From: an uncultured Eubacteriales bacterium
GTDB taxonomy: Bacteria; Bacillota; Clostridia; Oscillospirales; Acutalibacteraceae
Direction of reading: 5' to 3'
Length of the DNA stretch: 64,000 nucleotides
Assembly (NCBI GenBank): GCA_934489895.1
Contig: CAKSST010000009.1
Span: 1 to 64,000, forward strand
The translations under genes were made by a program, and so were the position numbers. The notes below the pieces were generated by a model. It ran no database searches and had not been told where the DNA came from. It saw only the letters and a list, made by a program, of their open reading frames with translations. Positions 52,484 to 61,359 of the stretch are shown piece by piece. The stretch's first letter is position 1; every line of letters begins with the position of its first letter.

Positions 52484-52513
52484 AAAAAAACGGAACGGGT
52501 AAAACACGTTCCG
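52484..52513 (-). terminator. terminator on the minus strand ahead of the V-ATPase promoter
   Basis: Stem CGGAACG (52491-52497) / CGTTCCG (52507-52513), with seven A upstream that become a T run on the minus strand. It would stop transcription coming from the surface-protein operon. Confidence 0.6.
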
Positions 52514-52691
52514 ACGCGGCAGGGGAAGAAAAACTTGAAGTTGCCCCTACAAAAAACAAGCCGCCCTGTTCTCTTGGAGCGCATCGCTCCGGTTTTTTCA
52601 CCTCGGCAGAACGCCTTTATCCGCCACCGGCGGCGCTCTGCTTCGCCCCGGCACGCTCCGCGTGCCTCGGGCTCAAGTTTAATATTACTAT
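52514..52691. other. GC-rich intergenic block with several short palindromes
   Basis: No open frame of note. Contains GGAGCGCATCGCTCC, CCGCCACCGGCGG and GGCACGCTCCGCGTGCC, each able to form a tight hairpin. Composition differs sharply from the AT-rich leader beside it and resembles the block after tRNA-Gln. Confidence 0.45.
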
Positions 52692-52733
52692 AAAAATAAA
52701 AACGGACACCATGCGGCATCCGTTTTTATTTTT
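52692..52733. terminator. bidirectional terminator closing the surface-protein operon
   Basis: Fifteen-base outer arms AAAAATAAAAACGGA/TCCGTTTTTATTTTT with an inner GC stem that includes two wobble pairs. Confidence 0.7.
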
Positions 52734-52837
52734 GTGGTAGGACTATAAAATAGATTTTTTTGCCTTTTTGAGGTTAGTATTTGTTCCCTTACGAAAAATC
52801 TTGAGCTTTCAGGGTTAGGGGCCGCGGTGAGCCGCTG

Positions 52838-52955
52838 TCATTCGGTCAGCGGCTGCACCGATTTAAGACCGCCTTTGAATATTACGGTAATCTGTTCTTT
52901 TGAGTCCACCACTGCACATTCGAGCAGTTGGCGGACGATTTGGTCATCGTATGCA
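52838..52955 (-). pseudogene. C-terminal tail of a large serine recombinase
   Basis: About 38 codons ending at TGA (52838-52840). The translation YDDQIVRQLLECAVVDS continues into KEQITVIFKGGLKSVQ, the typical end of Tn4451/TnpX-type recombinases. No recombinase sequence precedes it. It joins directly, out of frame, to the truncated signal-peptide gene. Confidence 0.75.
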
Positions 52956-53003
52956 GAACACCATACAAAGGGTGAGCAGGATACTGAGTATTCGTTTTTT
53001 CAT
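52944..53003 (-). pseudogene. truncated secreted-protein gene, signal peptide only
   Basis: ATG at 53003 overlaps the stop of the InlB-repeat gene (AAATGA) and has an ideal GGAGG ribosome site 8 bases upstream. The peptide MKKRILSILLTLCMVFC is nearly identical to the signal peptide of the gene at 57327-61334, then stops after two more codons. The rest of the gene has been replaced by the recombinase tail. Confidence 0.75.
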
Positions 53004-56000
53004 TTTGCAGTACCTCCGGGCCGATACGATATTTTGCGTTTCACGGTAAGCACTGTGCAAGCACCGCCGCTGATAAAGAGCAGTGCGATCCACAGCATGA
53101 GGTTACTGTTGTCGCCGGTCTGAGGAGACTTCGGCAGCTTAGCCGTTACGGTGTCGGCTTTTTTGATTTCCTTAGTGCCGTCTTTGTCACTGCAATACTT
53201 TCCGCAGCCGCTGCAGTACCAATACTCGATGTTGCCCTCGGAATCCTCGGTCGCCGCCTTGGCCGGGAAACGCTTTAAGTCGGTGTGGTTCTTCGGGTCA
53301 AGCTCACCGTAGGACTTGCCGCAAACCTCGCATACCGCCTTGTCCTTGCAGGTCGCTGTGCCGCCGATGTGGTTTGTGATCACCTTTCCGCAGAGGTCGC
53401 AGACATGATCCTTATCCGCGTCTTCGTGGTTAGAGATTACCTTATCGCAATAGTCGCAGATATGGTTGTTATCCGCATCCTCGTGGTTGGAAATCACTTT
53501 GCCACAGTGATCGCAGACGTGATCCTTATCTGCGTCCTCGTGGTTGGAGATTGTCTTTCCGCAGAAGTCGCAAACATGATCCTTATCTGCGTCCTCGTGG
53601 TTGGAGATTGTCTTTCCGCAGAAGTCGCAAACATGATCCTTATCTGCATCCTCGTGGTTGGAGATTACCTTATCGCAATAGTCACAGATATGGTTGTTGT
53701 CCGCATCCTCGTGGTTGGAAATCACTTTGCCACAGCAGTCACAAACGTGATCCTTATCCGCATCCTCGTGATTGGAAATCACTTTGCCACAGTGATCGCA
53801 GACATGGTCTTTGTTTGCATCTTCGTGATTGGAAATCACTTTGCCACAGTGATCGCAGACGTGGTCTTTGTTTGCATCTTCGTGGTTGGAAATCACTTTG
53901 CCACAGTGATCGCAGACGTGATCCTTATCCGCGTCCTCATGGTTGGAAATCACTTTGCCACAGAGGTCACAGACGTGATCCTGATTCGCATCCTCATGGT
54001 TGGAGATTATATTTCCGCAAATGTCGCATATGTGGTTTTTATCCTCATCGGTACAATTATCCGTTTCGACGCCTTCCGTACAGCCGTCTGCCGTGCATTG
54101 GCGGGTGTGTGTGCCGTCGCCGTTTGATGTCCATTCGCCAAAGGTATGCCCGTCGTTGACCGTTACGGTCATTTCGGCGGTGTTGCCCGCCTTGTCGGTG
54201 ACAACGATTTTCTGCTCGCCGTCTGCCGGAGCAAGGGTAAAGCTGCCGGTTGCGTCAAGCGTGACCGCCGTGCCGATTACGGTAACGGTATCCACATACT
54301 TTTCGTCAACGGTGACCGTCTGCGCCTCGCAGTAGGTCTTGCCGTTTTCTATGCCGGTGATCACAGGGCTTGTGCCGTCAAGCACAATGCCGTCCGAGCA
54401 AATGTAGTCCATGTTGCCCGCCTTATCGGTCAGTTTGACATAGATAATATATTCGTTATCGGGGTCAATGCCGAAGGGTGCGGTGTACGCTGTGAAGGCC
54501 ATGCCGTCAAGCTCCGCTTTTGTCAATTCCTTATTTGACAGCAGATATTCAACCGTTACCGTCTCACCGCTGTTGTCGGCTGCGGTGATCGTCACCGTTT
54601 GCGTGTCCTTAAAGAACAGACCGAAGGTGATATTATTGAGGAACGATTTCCAACTATTCTCGCTGATTTTAATTTCGCCCGTCGGATTTTCGCTGTCTTC
54701 CCACTGCGCGGTGATCGTTATGTTCTCCGCTGGCATTGTCGCAGGAATCGCTTTGTCCCAACCGATGAAGGTGTAACCTTCTCTTGTCGGATCGGCAGGT
54801 GCTGTAATTATTGAACTGTAATCCTGCGTGATAGAATCAATTTCACTGCCGCCTGCGGTATCAAAGGTTATGGTGTACCGATTCATTTCCCACTGCGCCG
54901 TGACAGTCATATTCTCGGCGGGCATGGTCGTGGGAATTTCCCTGTCCCAGCCGATAAAGGTATATCCTTCTCTTGTCGGGTCGGCAGGAGCGGTGATAGG
55001 TGTGCCGTAATCCTGCGTAATAGAATCAATTTCATTTCCACCGTTGGTGTCAAAGGTAATTGTGTACCGATTGATTTCCCATTGTGCGGTGATCGTCACA
55101 TTATCCGCTGGCATTGTCGCAGGAATTTCTTTGTCCCAACCCATAAAGGTATAACCCTCTCTTGTCGGGTTAGCAGGAGCGGTGATAGACGTGCCGTAAT
55201 CCTGAGTGATGGGGGCGATTTTACTGCCTCCGGCGGTATCAAATGTTATTGTGTATTGATTGATTTTCCACTGCGCCGTGATCGTCATAATCTTTGCGGG
55301 CATTTTATCGGGGAATGGGATATCCCAGCCGATGAAGGTATAGCCCTCTCTCGTCGGATCATCAGGGACGGTGACGGGCGTGCCATAATTCTGATTGATA
55401 ATAATATCCTGCTCACCGTTTTCGAGCCTGACTCTGATTACGTACGAAAGGATGTCCCATCCGGCGTACAGCGTCATATTCCCTGGAATCGGGTCATCAA
55501 AGTCCCACATCTGTGTGCAGTCGGCATCCTTATACCAGCCACGGAAGTAGTAGCCTTCCCTTATCGGCTCTTCATAGGGTTTTTGGATACGCTCGTTTTG
55601 CTTTTCCTGGCACGTTTCCGCACCGGTCAGTGTGCCGCCGTTCGGATTGAAGGTGACCGTGCAAAGGGGTGCCTCCTCCCACAGGGCATACAGGGTACAG
55701 TCCTCCGTTTTGTCATATGTGTACGTGCCACGGCCGTCTTCATCGCCGTATTGCCTGCCGCCCCACTGTTCATCATACCAGCCACGGAAAAAATATCCCT
55801 TGTATCGGGGTATCGGCATTTGTTCAAAATTCCCGCCATATGTGACCTGCATTGTGTCCTGTGCCACCGTACTGCCGCTGGCATCGAATGTGCCGCCGTT
55901 GGCATCGAGGGTAACGGTGTACAAATGGAGGGTCCACTGCGCCGTCAGCGTGATGCTCGTTACGGTATCGTCAGCCGCAAGGTTGGCATATGTGGTTCTC

Positions 56001-57301
56001 GTAAGTACATTTCCACCGTCGAATGTCCAGCCCGCAAAATCATAGCCGGGTTTTGTAGGATCGGAAACGCCTTCTAAAACCATGTCGTCCCAGGTAAGGG
56101 TTTTATCGGCAATGGTCGTGCCGCCGTTTGTATCAAATTTTACGGTATAGCTTTTTGGCGTCCAATCGGCGGTCAGGTGTATGTTTTGGGTGACATTCTG
56201 TGTGAAATCATACGGCGTTCCGCCATTAAGCCAGCCATTGAAGATATAGCCTCTTTTGGTCGGCGAATCGGGCAGCGTTGCCGGGCAGTTTGCCCGTATC
56301 TGTGAAGGTACGCCAGAATTAAAGGTGACGGTGTATATCCCGGTCGTGGCGCCGTTGAATGTTCCTCCGGTAACCACGCCGGTATTATAGACGGTGCCCT
56401 TGAATATGCCGTCGTTGATGGTGCCGTTGGAGGTGACCTTTTCGTTAAATGTGCCGCCGGTAATTGTTCCGGCGTTTTCAACGGGATAATGATATGTGCC
56501 GCCCTTGATCGTCCCAAGTCCCGTGTTTAAAACATTACAGTAAAAGACCGTGGCACTTTTCTCGGTGTTTTGAACAGTAGCGTAATTTACGCACTTTTGT
56601 CCGGTCTGAACGGTGCCGCCGTTTGCATTCATTGTGCCTGCATTGCAAATGGCAACCCCGTCGGTGTTGTAGCCGGTCTTGCTTCCGGAAACGGTCGCGT
56701 TTCCGCTCATTGTGAATGTTCCGTAGTTTACCACACCGGCGGCGCACAGAAGATCGCTTCCGACACAGCCGGTAATGATTCCGCCGGTCATTTCAAACAC
56801 GGCATTTTTTGAAACATAAATTCCTCCGGCGGCGCTTGTTTTGCCCGAGCCGTCAACGCAATTGGTAAGCCAACCGGAATTCATAACAAGCTTTCCGCCG
56901 CCTGCAACCAAAATGCCGCCTGCTTCTTGGTCACTCGCTTTACCATTTTTAATGTTTCCGGTAATAGGGCCTGCGCCGACCCCAATGGGGCCTGCCAGAT
57001 CGGCGCCGCTATTTTTTATGGTCAACGTACCGTTTACCACAAGTACGGTGCCGTTGCTTTTAGCGTCTATTGCCTTTCCGTTCAAATCCAGTGTTACGGT
57101 TTTGCCGGTAGGGACTGTTAAAGAGCTTCCGCCCCAGGAAATATCGCTGGAAAGGGTTACCGAAAGATTGTTGGTTTGGTTTATAAGGGTTTGCAGTTCG
57201 CTCCAGCTGCCGGCGGTTTGTGTTGCCGCCAATGCCGTGGTTGGCACAAGGCAGAATACCATACATAGAGCAAGTATTATACTGAGTATTCGTTTCTTCA
57301 T
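53000..57301 (-). CDS. giant cell-wall protein with InlB/Flg_new repeats and a 12-fold Cys/His repeat
   Basis: A 1433-residue exported protein. Order of parts: signal peptide (about 1-25), a glycine/threonine-rich region resembling right-handed beta-helix adhesins (about 26-320), then eight Listeria-Bacteroides (InlB B-type) repeats with YTxTFDxNGG and REGYTFxGW (about 320-867). An Ig-like region follows (about 870-1060), then twelve HxCDxC motifs in 19-residue units (about 1090-1311). Last come a wall-spanning part and a sorting signal: SPQTGD (about 1392), membrane helix and basic tail. SPQTG matches the (S/N/P)PxTG motif used by clostridial class B sortases, but no sortase is in the window. 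It probably acts as an adhesin, and GGAGG precedes the ATG. Confidence 0.85.
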   Translation of the reverse strand: MKKRILSIILALCMVFCLVPTTALAATQTAGSWSELQTLINQTNNLSVTLSSDISWGGSSLTVPTGKTVTLDLNGKAIDAKSNGTVLVVNGTLTIKNSGADLAGPIGVGAGPITGNIKNGKASDQEAGGILVAGGGKLVMNSGWLTNCVDGSGKTSAAGGIYVSKNAVFEMTGGIITGCVGSDLLCAAGVVNYGTFTMSGNATVSGSKTGYNTDGVAICNAGTMNANGGTVQTGQKCVNYATVQNTEKSATVFYCNVLNTGLGTIKGGTYHYPVENAGTITGGTFNEKVTSNGTINDGIFKGTVYNTGVVTGGTFNGATTGIYTVTFNSGVPSQIRANCPATLPDSPTKRGYIFNGWLNGGTPYDFTQNVTQNIHLTADWTPKSYTVKFDTNGGTTIADKTLTWDDMVLEGVSDPTKPGYDFAGWTFDGGNVLTRTTYANLAADDTVTSITLTAQWTLHLYTVTLDANGGTFDASGSTVAQDTMQVTYGGNFEQMPIPRYKGYFFRGWYDEQWGGRQYGDEDGRGTYTYDKTEDCTLYALWEEAPLCTVTFNPNGGTLTGAETCQEKQNERIQKPYEEPIREGYYFRGWYKDADCTQMWDFDDPIPGNMTLYAGWDILSYVIRVRLENGEQDIIINQNYGTPVTVPDDPTREGYTFIGWDIPFPDKMPAKIMTITAQWKINQYTITFDTAGGSKIAPITQDYGTSITAPANPTREGYTFMGWDKEIPATMPADNVTITAQWEINRYTITFDTNGGNEIDSITQDYGTPITAPADPTREGYTFIGWDREIPTTMPAENMTVTAQWEMNRYTITFDTAGGSEIDSITQDYSSIITAPADPTREGYTFIGWDKAIPATMPAENITITAQWEDSENPTGEIKISENSWKSFLNNITFGLFFKDTQTVTITAADNSGETVTVEYLLSNKELTKAELDGMAFTAYTAPFGIDPDNEYIIYVKLTDKAGNMDYICSDGIVLDGTSPVITGIENGKTYCEAQTVTVDEKYVDTVTVIGTAVTLDATGSFTLAPADGEQKIVVTDKAGNTAEMTVTVNDGHTFGEWTSNGDGTHTRQCTADGCTEGVETDNCTDEDKNHICDICGNIISNHEDANQDHVCDLCGKVISNHEDADKDHVCDHCGKVISNHEDANKDHVCDHCGKVISNHEDANKDHVCDHCGKVISNHEDADKDHVCDCCGKVISNHEDADNNHICDYCDKVISNHEDADKDHVCDFCGKTISNHEDADKDHVCDFCGKTISNHEDADKDHVCDHCGKVISNHEDADNNHICDYCDKVISNHEDADKDHVCDLCGKVITNHIGGTATCKDKAVCEVCGKSYGELDPKNHTDLKRFPAKAATEDSEGNIEYWYCSGCGKYCSDKDGTKEIKKADTVTAKLPKSPQTGDNSNLMLWIALLFISGGACTVLTVKRKISYRPGGTAK
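53369..54034 (-). repeat. tandem 57-bp repeat encoding 12 HxCDxC motifs
   Basis: Eleven complete 57-bp units and a 13-codon final unit, exactly 666 bases. Unit consensus HVCDHCGKVISNHEDADKD. Several units are nearly identical in DNA, so copy number could change by slippage or recombination. Confidence 0.9.
54698..55264 (-). repeat. three tandem 189-bp InlB-type repeats
   Basis: Three consecutive 63-residue units starting INQYTITFD, INRYTITFD and MNRYTITFD, highly similar in DNA and protein, inside the giant InlB-repeat protein. They are much closer to each other than to the five diverged repeats before them. Confidence 0.85.
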
Positions 57302-57326
57302 CTTCTGCTACCTCCGTTTTGCAGCC

Positions 57327-60300
57327 TCAAACAAGACTCTTTTTCTTTTTCAGTGCAATGTATAAGATCAAGCCGAAGTTGCCAAGCAGCGCCAGTCCCG
57401 CAATAATCCCGACAGCAATCAAAGCAGGGGAAGTTGCGGGTTCGGATATGTTTCCGGAGCTTGCGGGAACGGCTGCATCCAATGCCGCTTTCATACCGGT
57501 ATCCTTCTCACCGATCCACCAGTTGCCGTTTTCACCGATGAAGGGGGTCAGGCCATCCTTACCATCCGCACCGACAACTTTACCGAGATTGGCTGTTGTA
57601 CCATCGGTGTAGGTGAGAACGAGTTCGCCGTTTGCATTGATCTCCGCTTTGGCGATTCCGACGCCGTCCTTGCCGTCCTTGCCGTCCTTTCCGTCTTTTC
57701 CGTTTTTACCGTCAGCGCCGCTTGCGCCGTTAACATCGTTTGTTCCGTTCTTGCCGTCCTGTCCCGGTGTGCCGGCATCTCCGGGGTCACCCTTATCGCC
57801 TTTATCGCCCTTTTCGCCTTGTTGTCCGTCTTTACCGGTATCGCCCTTCTCTCCGGTGGCTTTCACACCGAGGGATACCCATGTCTGTCCGCCGTCATAG
57901 GAGACATACCAGAGGTTATCTTCCCCGATTTTAAGCCGAGGTGTTATGCCGTCTTTTCCGTCCTGTCCGGGGTCGCCTTTATCTCCCTTATCTCCCGTGT
58001 CGCCCTTGTCGCCTTTTTCGCCCTTCAGCTCCGACAAGGCAATCAAATTATTCCAGACGGAATCATCGCTGTACTTCCACTGTACGAATCCGTTATATAC
58101 CCGCAGTTCAATTTGTTTTCCGTCTGCGCCGTCATTTCCCGTCAGCTCGGCAAGTGAGACAAGATCGCGGTAAGCGTCGTCACTTTCACCCGCATATCGC
58201 CACTGGATACTGCTGCCGTTACTGCGGAATTCGATTTCTCTGCCGTCGGCACCCGCAAAGGTTGAGAAGGTTTTGATGTTGGACAGTGCCGATACCATTC
58301 CTTTGTCTGTCACGGAGGAGACTGCAAATGTATAGGTGGTATCCGCCTGCAGTGAGGTGTATGTATAAGAAAGCTCTTCCGCAGAAAGCGGAGCTTCGGT
58401 CACACGCTCAAACTCTCCGTCATCCATACGCATCCAGATATGATACCCGGCATAGGGACGTCTGAGGTCTGCCGTCGGCGCCTTCCATGTGATTTTTGCG
58501 CTCCGGTTATCCGTTACGGATACGCCTGTAAGTGTCGGTATGGGCGGTGCGGCGCGAAGATTGGTCAGCACATAACCGAATACGGGAATCTTCTGATCGC
58601 CTGCCGTCCATGTACGCATACCGAAATCCCATGTAAAGCCGTACTGGCTGGAAACATCATAGCCGATTCCGTAGGAGGCAAGGAGCGAACGGCGGTCGAT
58701 ATTGTTGACCGTGCCGCTGGCACCGCTGCTTTTCGTCGTGGTGTAGACCGTGCCCGTTGCTTTACTGTAGCTCAAATCAATCACAAAACCCATATTGAAT
58801 GCGTCTACACCCCACGTGTTTTTCATTGAAGCGGAGAAGCCGTGAGCTATCTCAACTCCTTCGGCATGTTCGGACGTGGTCGTCCAGTCGTTTGTGATAC
58901 TGCTTGCACCGAAGCCAAGCTCATATTTTTGCTTACTCAGCGACTCAAATTTCGAAACATAGTCGGCGGTAGTAGCGGTATTCGACCAATAGGCGAACGG
59001 GTCGCCCTCGGCGTTTTCCGGCAGTACATGGCTGTTCAGTATCGGCAAAGCCTTTGCCTTTCCCGCTGCAATGTCTTTCTTGTAGGTTTCGTTGTACAGT
59101 ACCGCAAACTCATCGTAATACTCCCGGTCGAGCATGGTGTAAACCGGTTGCCCGGGGATCATCAGGGCAATGGTATTTCGCTCGCTGAGGTCAAAATCGC
59201 CCTTTTGCGGGTCATAAAGCGAGTAATAATAGGTTGTTGCCGGCACGCGGTACAGCACCACAGAATCGTTGCCGCCGGCATTGAATGAGGCACTGTATTC
59301 CTTAGAAAGGGTATCCTCGGTGCTCTTTGTAAAATCCATGGTGTATCCGAGGGTTGCCTCGTATCTCCACACCTTCAGATCTCCCTGCGCGACGATGGAC
59401 GCACCGAAGGAGGTGTTGTGCGATGAGGATTTCGTGTCCGAATAGCCGGAGGAGAAGGTATATGTGGTGGAACCGTCGGAGAAATCGAGGTCATAGTCGC
59501 CGAGCTCCGCAAAATACGGAGCCGCCTGAAGCACCGCCTGAACCTGTGCATCGGAATATCCATAGCCCTTGCCCTCATAGCGGGCAAACAGTCCGTCTTT
59601 GTTCACATCAGCCGCAAGCAGTATGCAGTTGTACGGCATATCCCATGCGAGGTCGACGGCGTGACACAGCTTTGAGTATTCGTCTTTTTCGGCTGTCGCC
59701 GTATATTTGCCGGCAACTGACAGTGTGCCGCTGCCGAAGTCCTCACCATAGAACACATCGGTGAACAGATCGAATTTGCGCGCATTTTTGGTGCCGTTCT
59801 GTCTTTCGGCGGCAAGTGCGATCACCTGCTCGCGGCCTTCGGTGTTGTGGTCAAAGTTGCCCGCGATGGCATCCTGATAATACCACCACCATCTCGCACT
59901 CGAGTTCTTCTCGCGCGTGGTATCGCACAGAAGATTGAGACCGCCGTTTTCCTGCACCTCATAGAGAGCACCCGCGATGAAGACCTGCTCGGGCGTGCCT
60001 CTTCCGTTGATGGCAACGCCAGTCATGGCGGGCTTCGGCTTCACGCCGTTATTGTTTGTTCCGCCTGCCGTGTAGCTGCTCATCGCGATCTTCTGAACAT
60101 TTGTGATCGCATCGTTTTCGCTGTAATACACGGCATATCCCATATTCGAAGCATCGGTATCCGAATTGGCAAGAAAACCGTAAGTCTTTTCTTCCTTTAC
60201 TTCGTTGTAATATCCCGCAACGACGATCTCTTCATATCCGTCACAGTTGACGTCGGCTGTTGTGATGTTCGGGAAGCGAATATGGTCATAGTACCTGTTG

Positions 60301-61334
60301 CCGTCCTCTTTCTCATCCTCACGATTGAGGGTCATCAGTTTTTTCTGCGATATTTTCTTAAAGGTCCCGCCGCTGTTTTTATACACCGTCAGCTTTGAGA
60401 CAAAAAGGGCATACGTATCCGCCGAAACGCCGGGGATCCCGGGCAGCATACCGCTGCTGTAAGGGAACGGCTCGGCGGCGCCGGCGACAACCGCAAGTTC
60501 ATCACAGCCGTCACGGTCGATGTCGACCGAAACGAGCGACTTTGTGATCTGATCTTTTTCGTATTCGGTCGTTTCCCAACCGCCGAAATAGGTATCCGCT
60601 CCCGCGAAGGATCTTCTGTAAAACGCCTGTTCACCGGCAATGCCCGTTCCGGCAATGCCCCACAGATCATCACTGCCGGCATAGGTGATAACGGCGGTCA
60701 TTTTGCCGTCGCCGTCATAGTCGCCCGCCGTGACATTGAAATAGTGGCAGAATTCTTGATATTCCAGCTCGCCGTAATCGGTCTTGCACGCCCACTTCGG
60801 CGCGTCGGCAATTTCCTGAAGCTCGGAGCGCTTGTTGTTTACAAGATTTTGCACCCAATAGCAGACCCTTGCCGTGTTCTTGTTGTTATCCATGTTGCAA
60901 AGCCCGACAAAGATGGCGTGATCGTTTCTGCCCGTGCCGAGCGGGTCGTAAGCCAAGCCGACAGCGAAAGCGACATTATCGACCGAGGAAACGCTGTATG
61001 TACCGCTCGGAGACTCGATGATATTTTTTCCGAGGGTCAGCTTGTCATACACCTTGGTGTGATCCTGTGCCGCCTGTCTCTCCGCATTGCGGTAGCTGTA
61101 AATTATCGGCTCATACCACGGGGTGATGGCAAATGGCTGACCTTTTTTCGTTCCGTACGGGTTGCTTGCATCTTCTTCCCATCCGGCAGGGGGATTTGTG
61201 TCAGGCGTGAGCAGTGCGCCGTATGCACTTGAGCCGGATGCCGATACTCCCGGGTCGGCGTAGCTCATCACAGGTGAAATTGCACACATCACCGTACAAA
61301 GGGTGAGCAGGATGCTGAGTATTCGTTTTCTCAT
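57327..61334 (-). CDS. giant membrane-anchored protein: FG-GAP/VCBS-like propeller, FN3 and collagen-like repeats
   Basis: A 1335-residue exported protein. Signal peptide about 1-26. Calcium-binding FG-GAP/VCBS-like loops DYDGDGKMTAVIT, DIDRDGCDELAVVAG and DVNCDGYEEIVVAGYY (about 200-400) suggest a beta-propeller. A long central part (about 640-930) is rich in alternating Ser/Thr and aromatic residues, without a family I can name. An FN3 domain follows (about 935-1025), then short W-containing modules, Gly-X-Y collagen-like blocks (about 1103-1135 and 1158-1227) and a C-terminal membrane helix with KKKK. Start ATG with GGAGGTAACGC leader shared by all genes of the operon. It is probably a surface stalk or adhesin. 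Confidence 0.83.
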   Translation of the reverse strand: MRKRILSILLTLCTVMCAISPVMSYADPGVSASGSSAYGALLTPDTNPPAGWEEDASNPYGTKKGQPFAITPWYEPIIYSYRNAERQAAQDHTKVYDKLTLGKNIIESPSGTYSVSSVDNVAFAVGLAYDPLGTGRNDHAIFVGLCNMDNNKNTARVCYWVQNLVNNKRSELQEIADAPKWACKTDYGELEYQEFCHYFNVTAGDYDGDGKMTAVITYAGSDDLWGIAGTGIAGEQAFYRRSFAGADTYFGGWETTEYEKDQITKSLVSVDIDRDGCDELAVVAGAAEPFPYSSGMLPGIPGVSADTYALFVSKLTVYKNSGGTFKKISQKKLMTLNREDEKEDGNRYYDHIRFPNITTADVNCDGYEEIVVAGYYNEVKEEKTYGFLANSDTDASNMGYAVYYSENDAITNVQKIAMSSYTAGGTNNNGVKPKPAMTGVAINGRGTPEQVFIAGALYEVQENGGLNLLCDTTREKNSSARWWWYYQDAIAGNFDHNTEGREQVIALAAERQNGTKNARKFDLFTDVFYGEDFGSGTLSVAGKYTATAEKDEYSKLCHAVDLAWDMPYNCILLAADVNKDGLFARYEGKGYGYSDAQVQAVLQAAPYFAELGDYDLDFSDGSTTYTFSSGYSDTKSSSHNTSFGASIVAQGDLKVWRYEATLGYTMDFTKSTEDTLSKEYSASFNAGGNDSVVLYRVPATTYYYSLYDPQKGDFDLSERNTIALMIPGQPVYTMLDREYYDEFAVLYNETYKKDIAAGKAKALPILNSHVLPENAEGDPFAYWSNTATTADYVSKFESLSKQKYELGFGASSITNDWTTTSEHAEGVEIAHGFSASMKNTWGVDAFNMGFVIDLSYSKATGTVYTTTKSSGASGTVNNIDRRSLLASYGIGYDVSSQYGFTWDFGMRTWTAGDQKIPVFGYVLTNLRAAPPIPTLTGVSVTDNRSAKITWKAPTADLRRPYAGYHIWMRMDDGEFERVTEAPLSAEELSYTYTSLQADTTYTFAVSSVTDKGMVSALSNIKTFSTFAGADGREIEFRSNGSSIQWRYAGESDDAYRDLVSLAELTGNDGADGKQIELRVYNGFVQWKYSDDSVWNNLIALSELKGEKGDKGDTGDKGDKGDPGQDGKDGITPRLKIGEDNLWYVSYDGGQTWVSLGVKATGEKGDTGKDGQQGEKGDKGDKGDPGDAGTPGQDGKNGTNDVNGASGADGKNGKDGKDGKDGKDGVGIAKAEINANGELVLTYTDGTTANLGKVVGADGKDGLTPFIGENGNWWIGEKDTGMKAALDAAVPASSGNISEPATSPALIAVGIIAGLALLGNFGLILYIALKKKKSLV

Positions 61335-61359
61335 TTTGCGTTACCTCCGTTATATAAAC

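Noticed and set aside
53369..54034. CRISPR array
   Set aside because: The 57-bp repeats are contiguous with no unique spacers, stay in frame and encode protein.
53285..54159. Long plus-strand frames of up to 280 codons opposite the Cys/His repeats
   Set aside because: They are shadows of the 57-bp repeat read backwards, as shown by their 19-residue periodicity and lack of ribosome sites.
57613..58173. Plus-strand proline/serine-rich frames opposite the collagen-like regions
   Set aside because: Complement of Gly-X-Y codons; periodic composition and no start signals.
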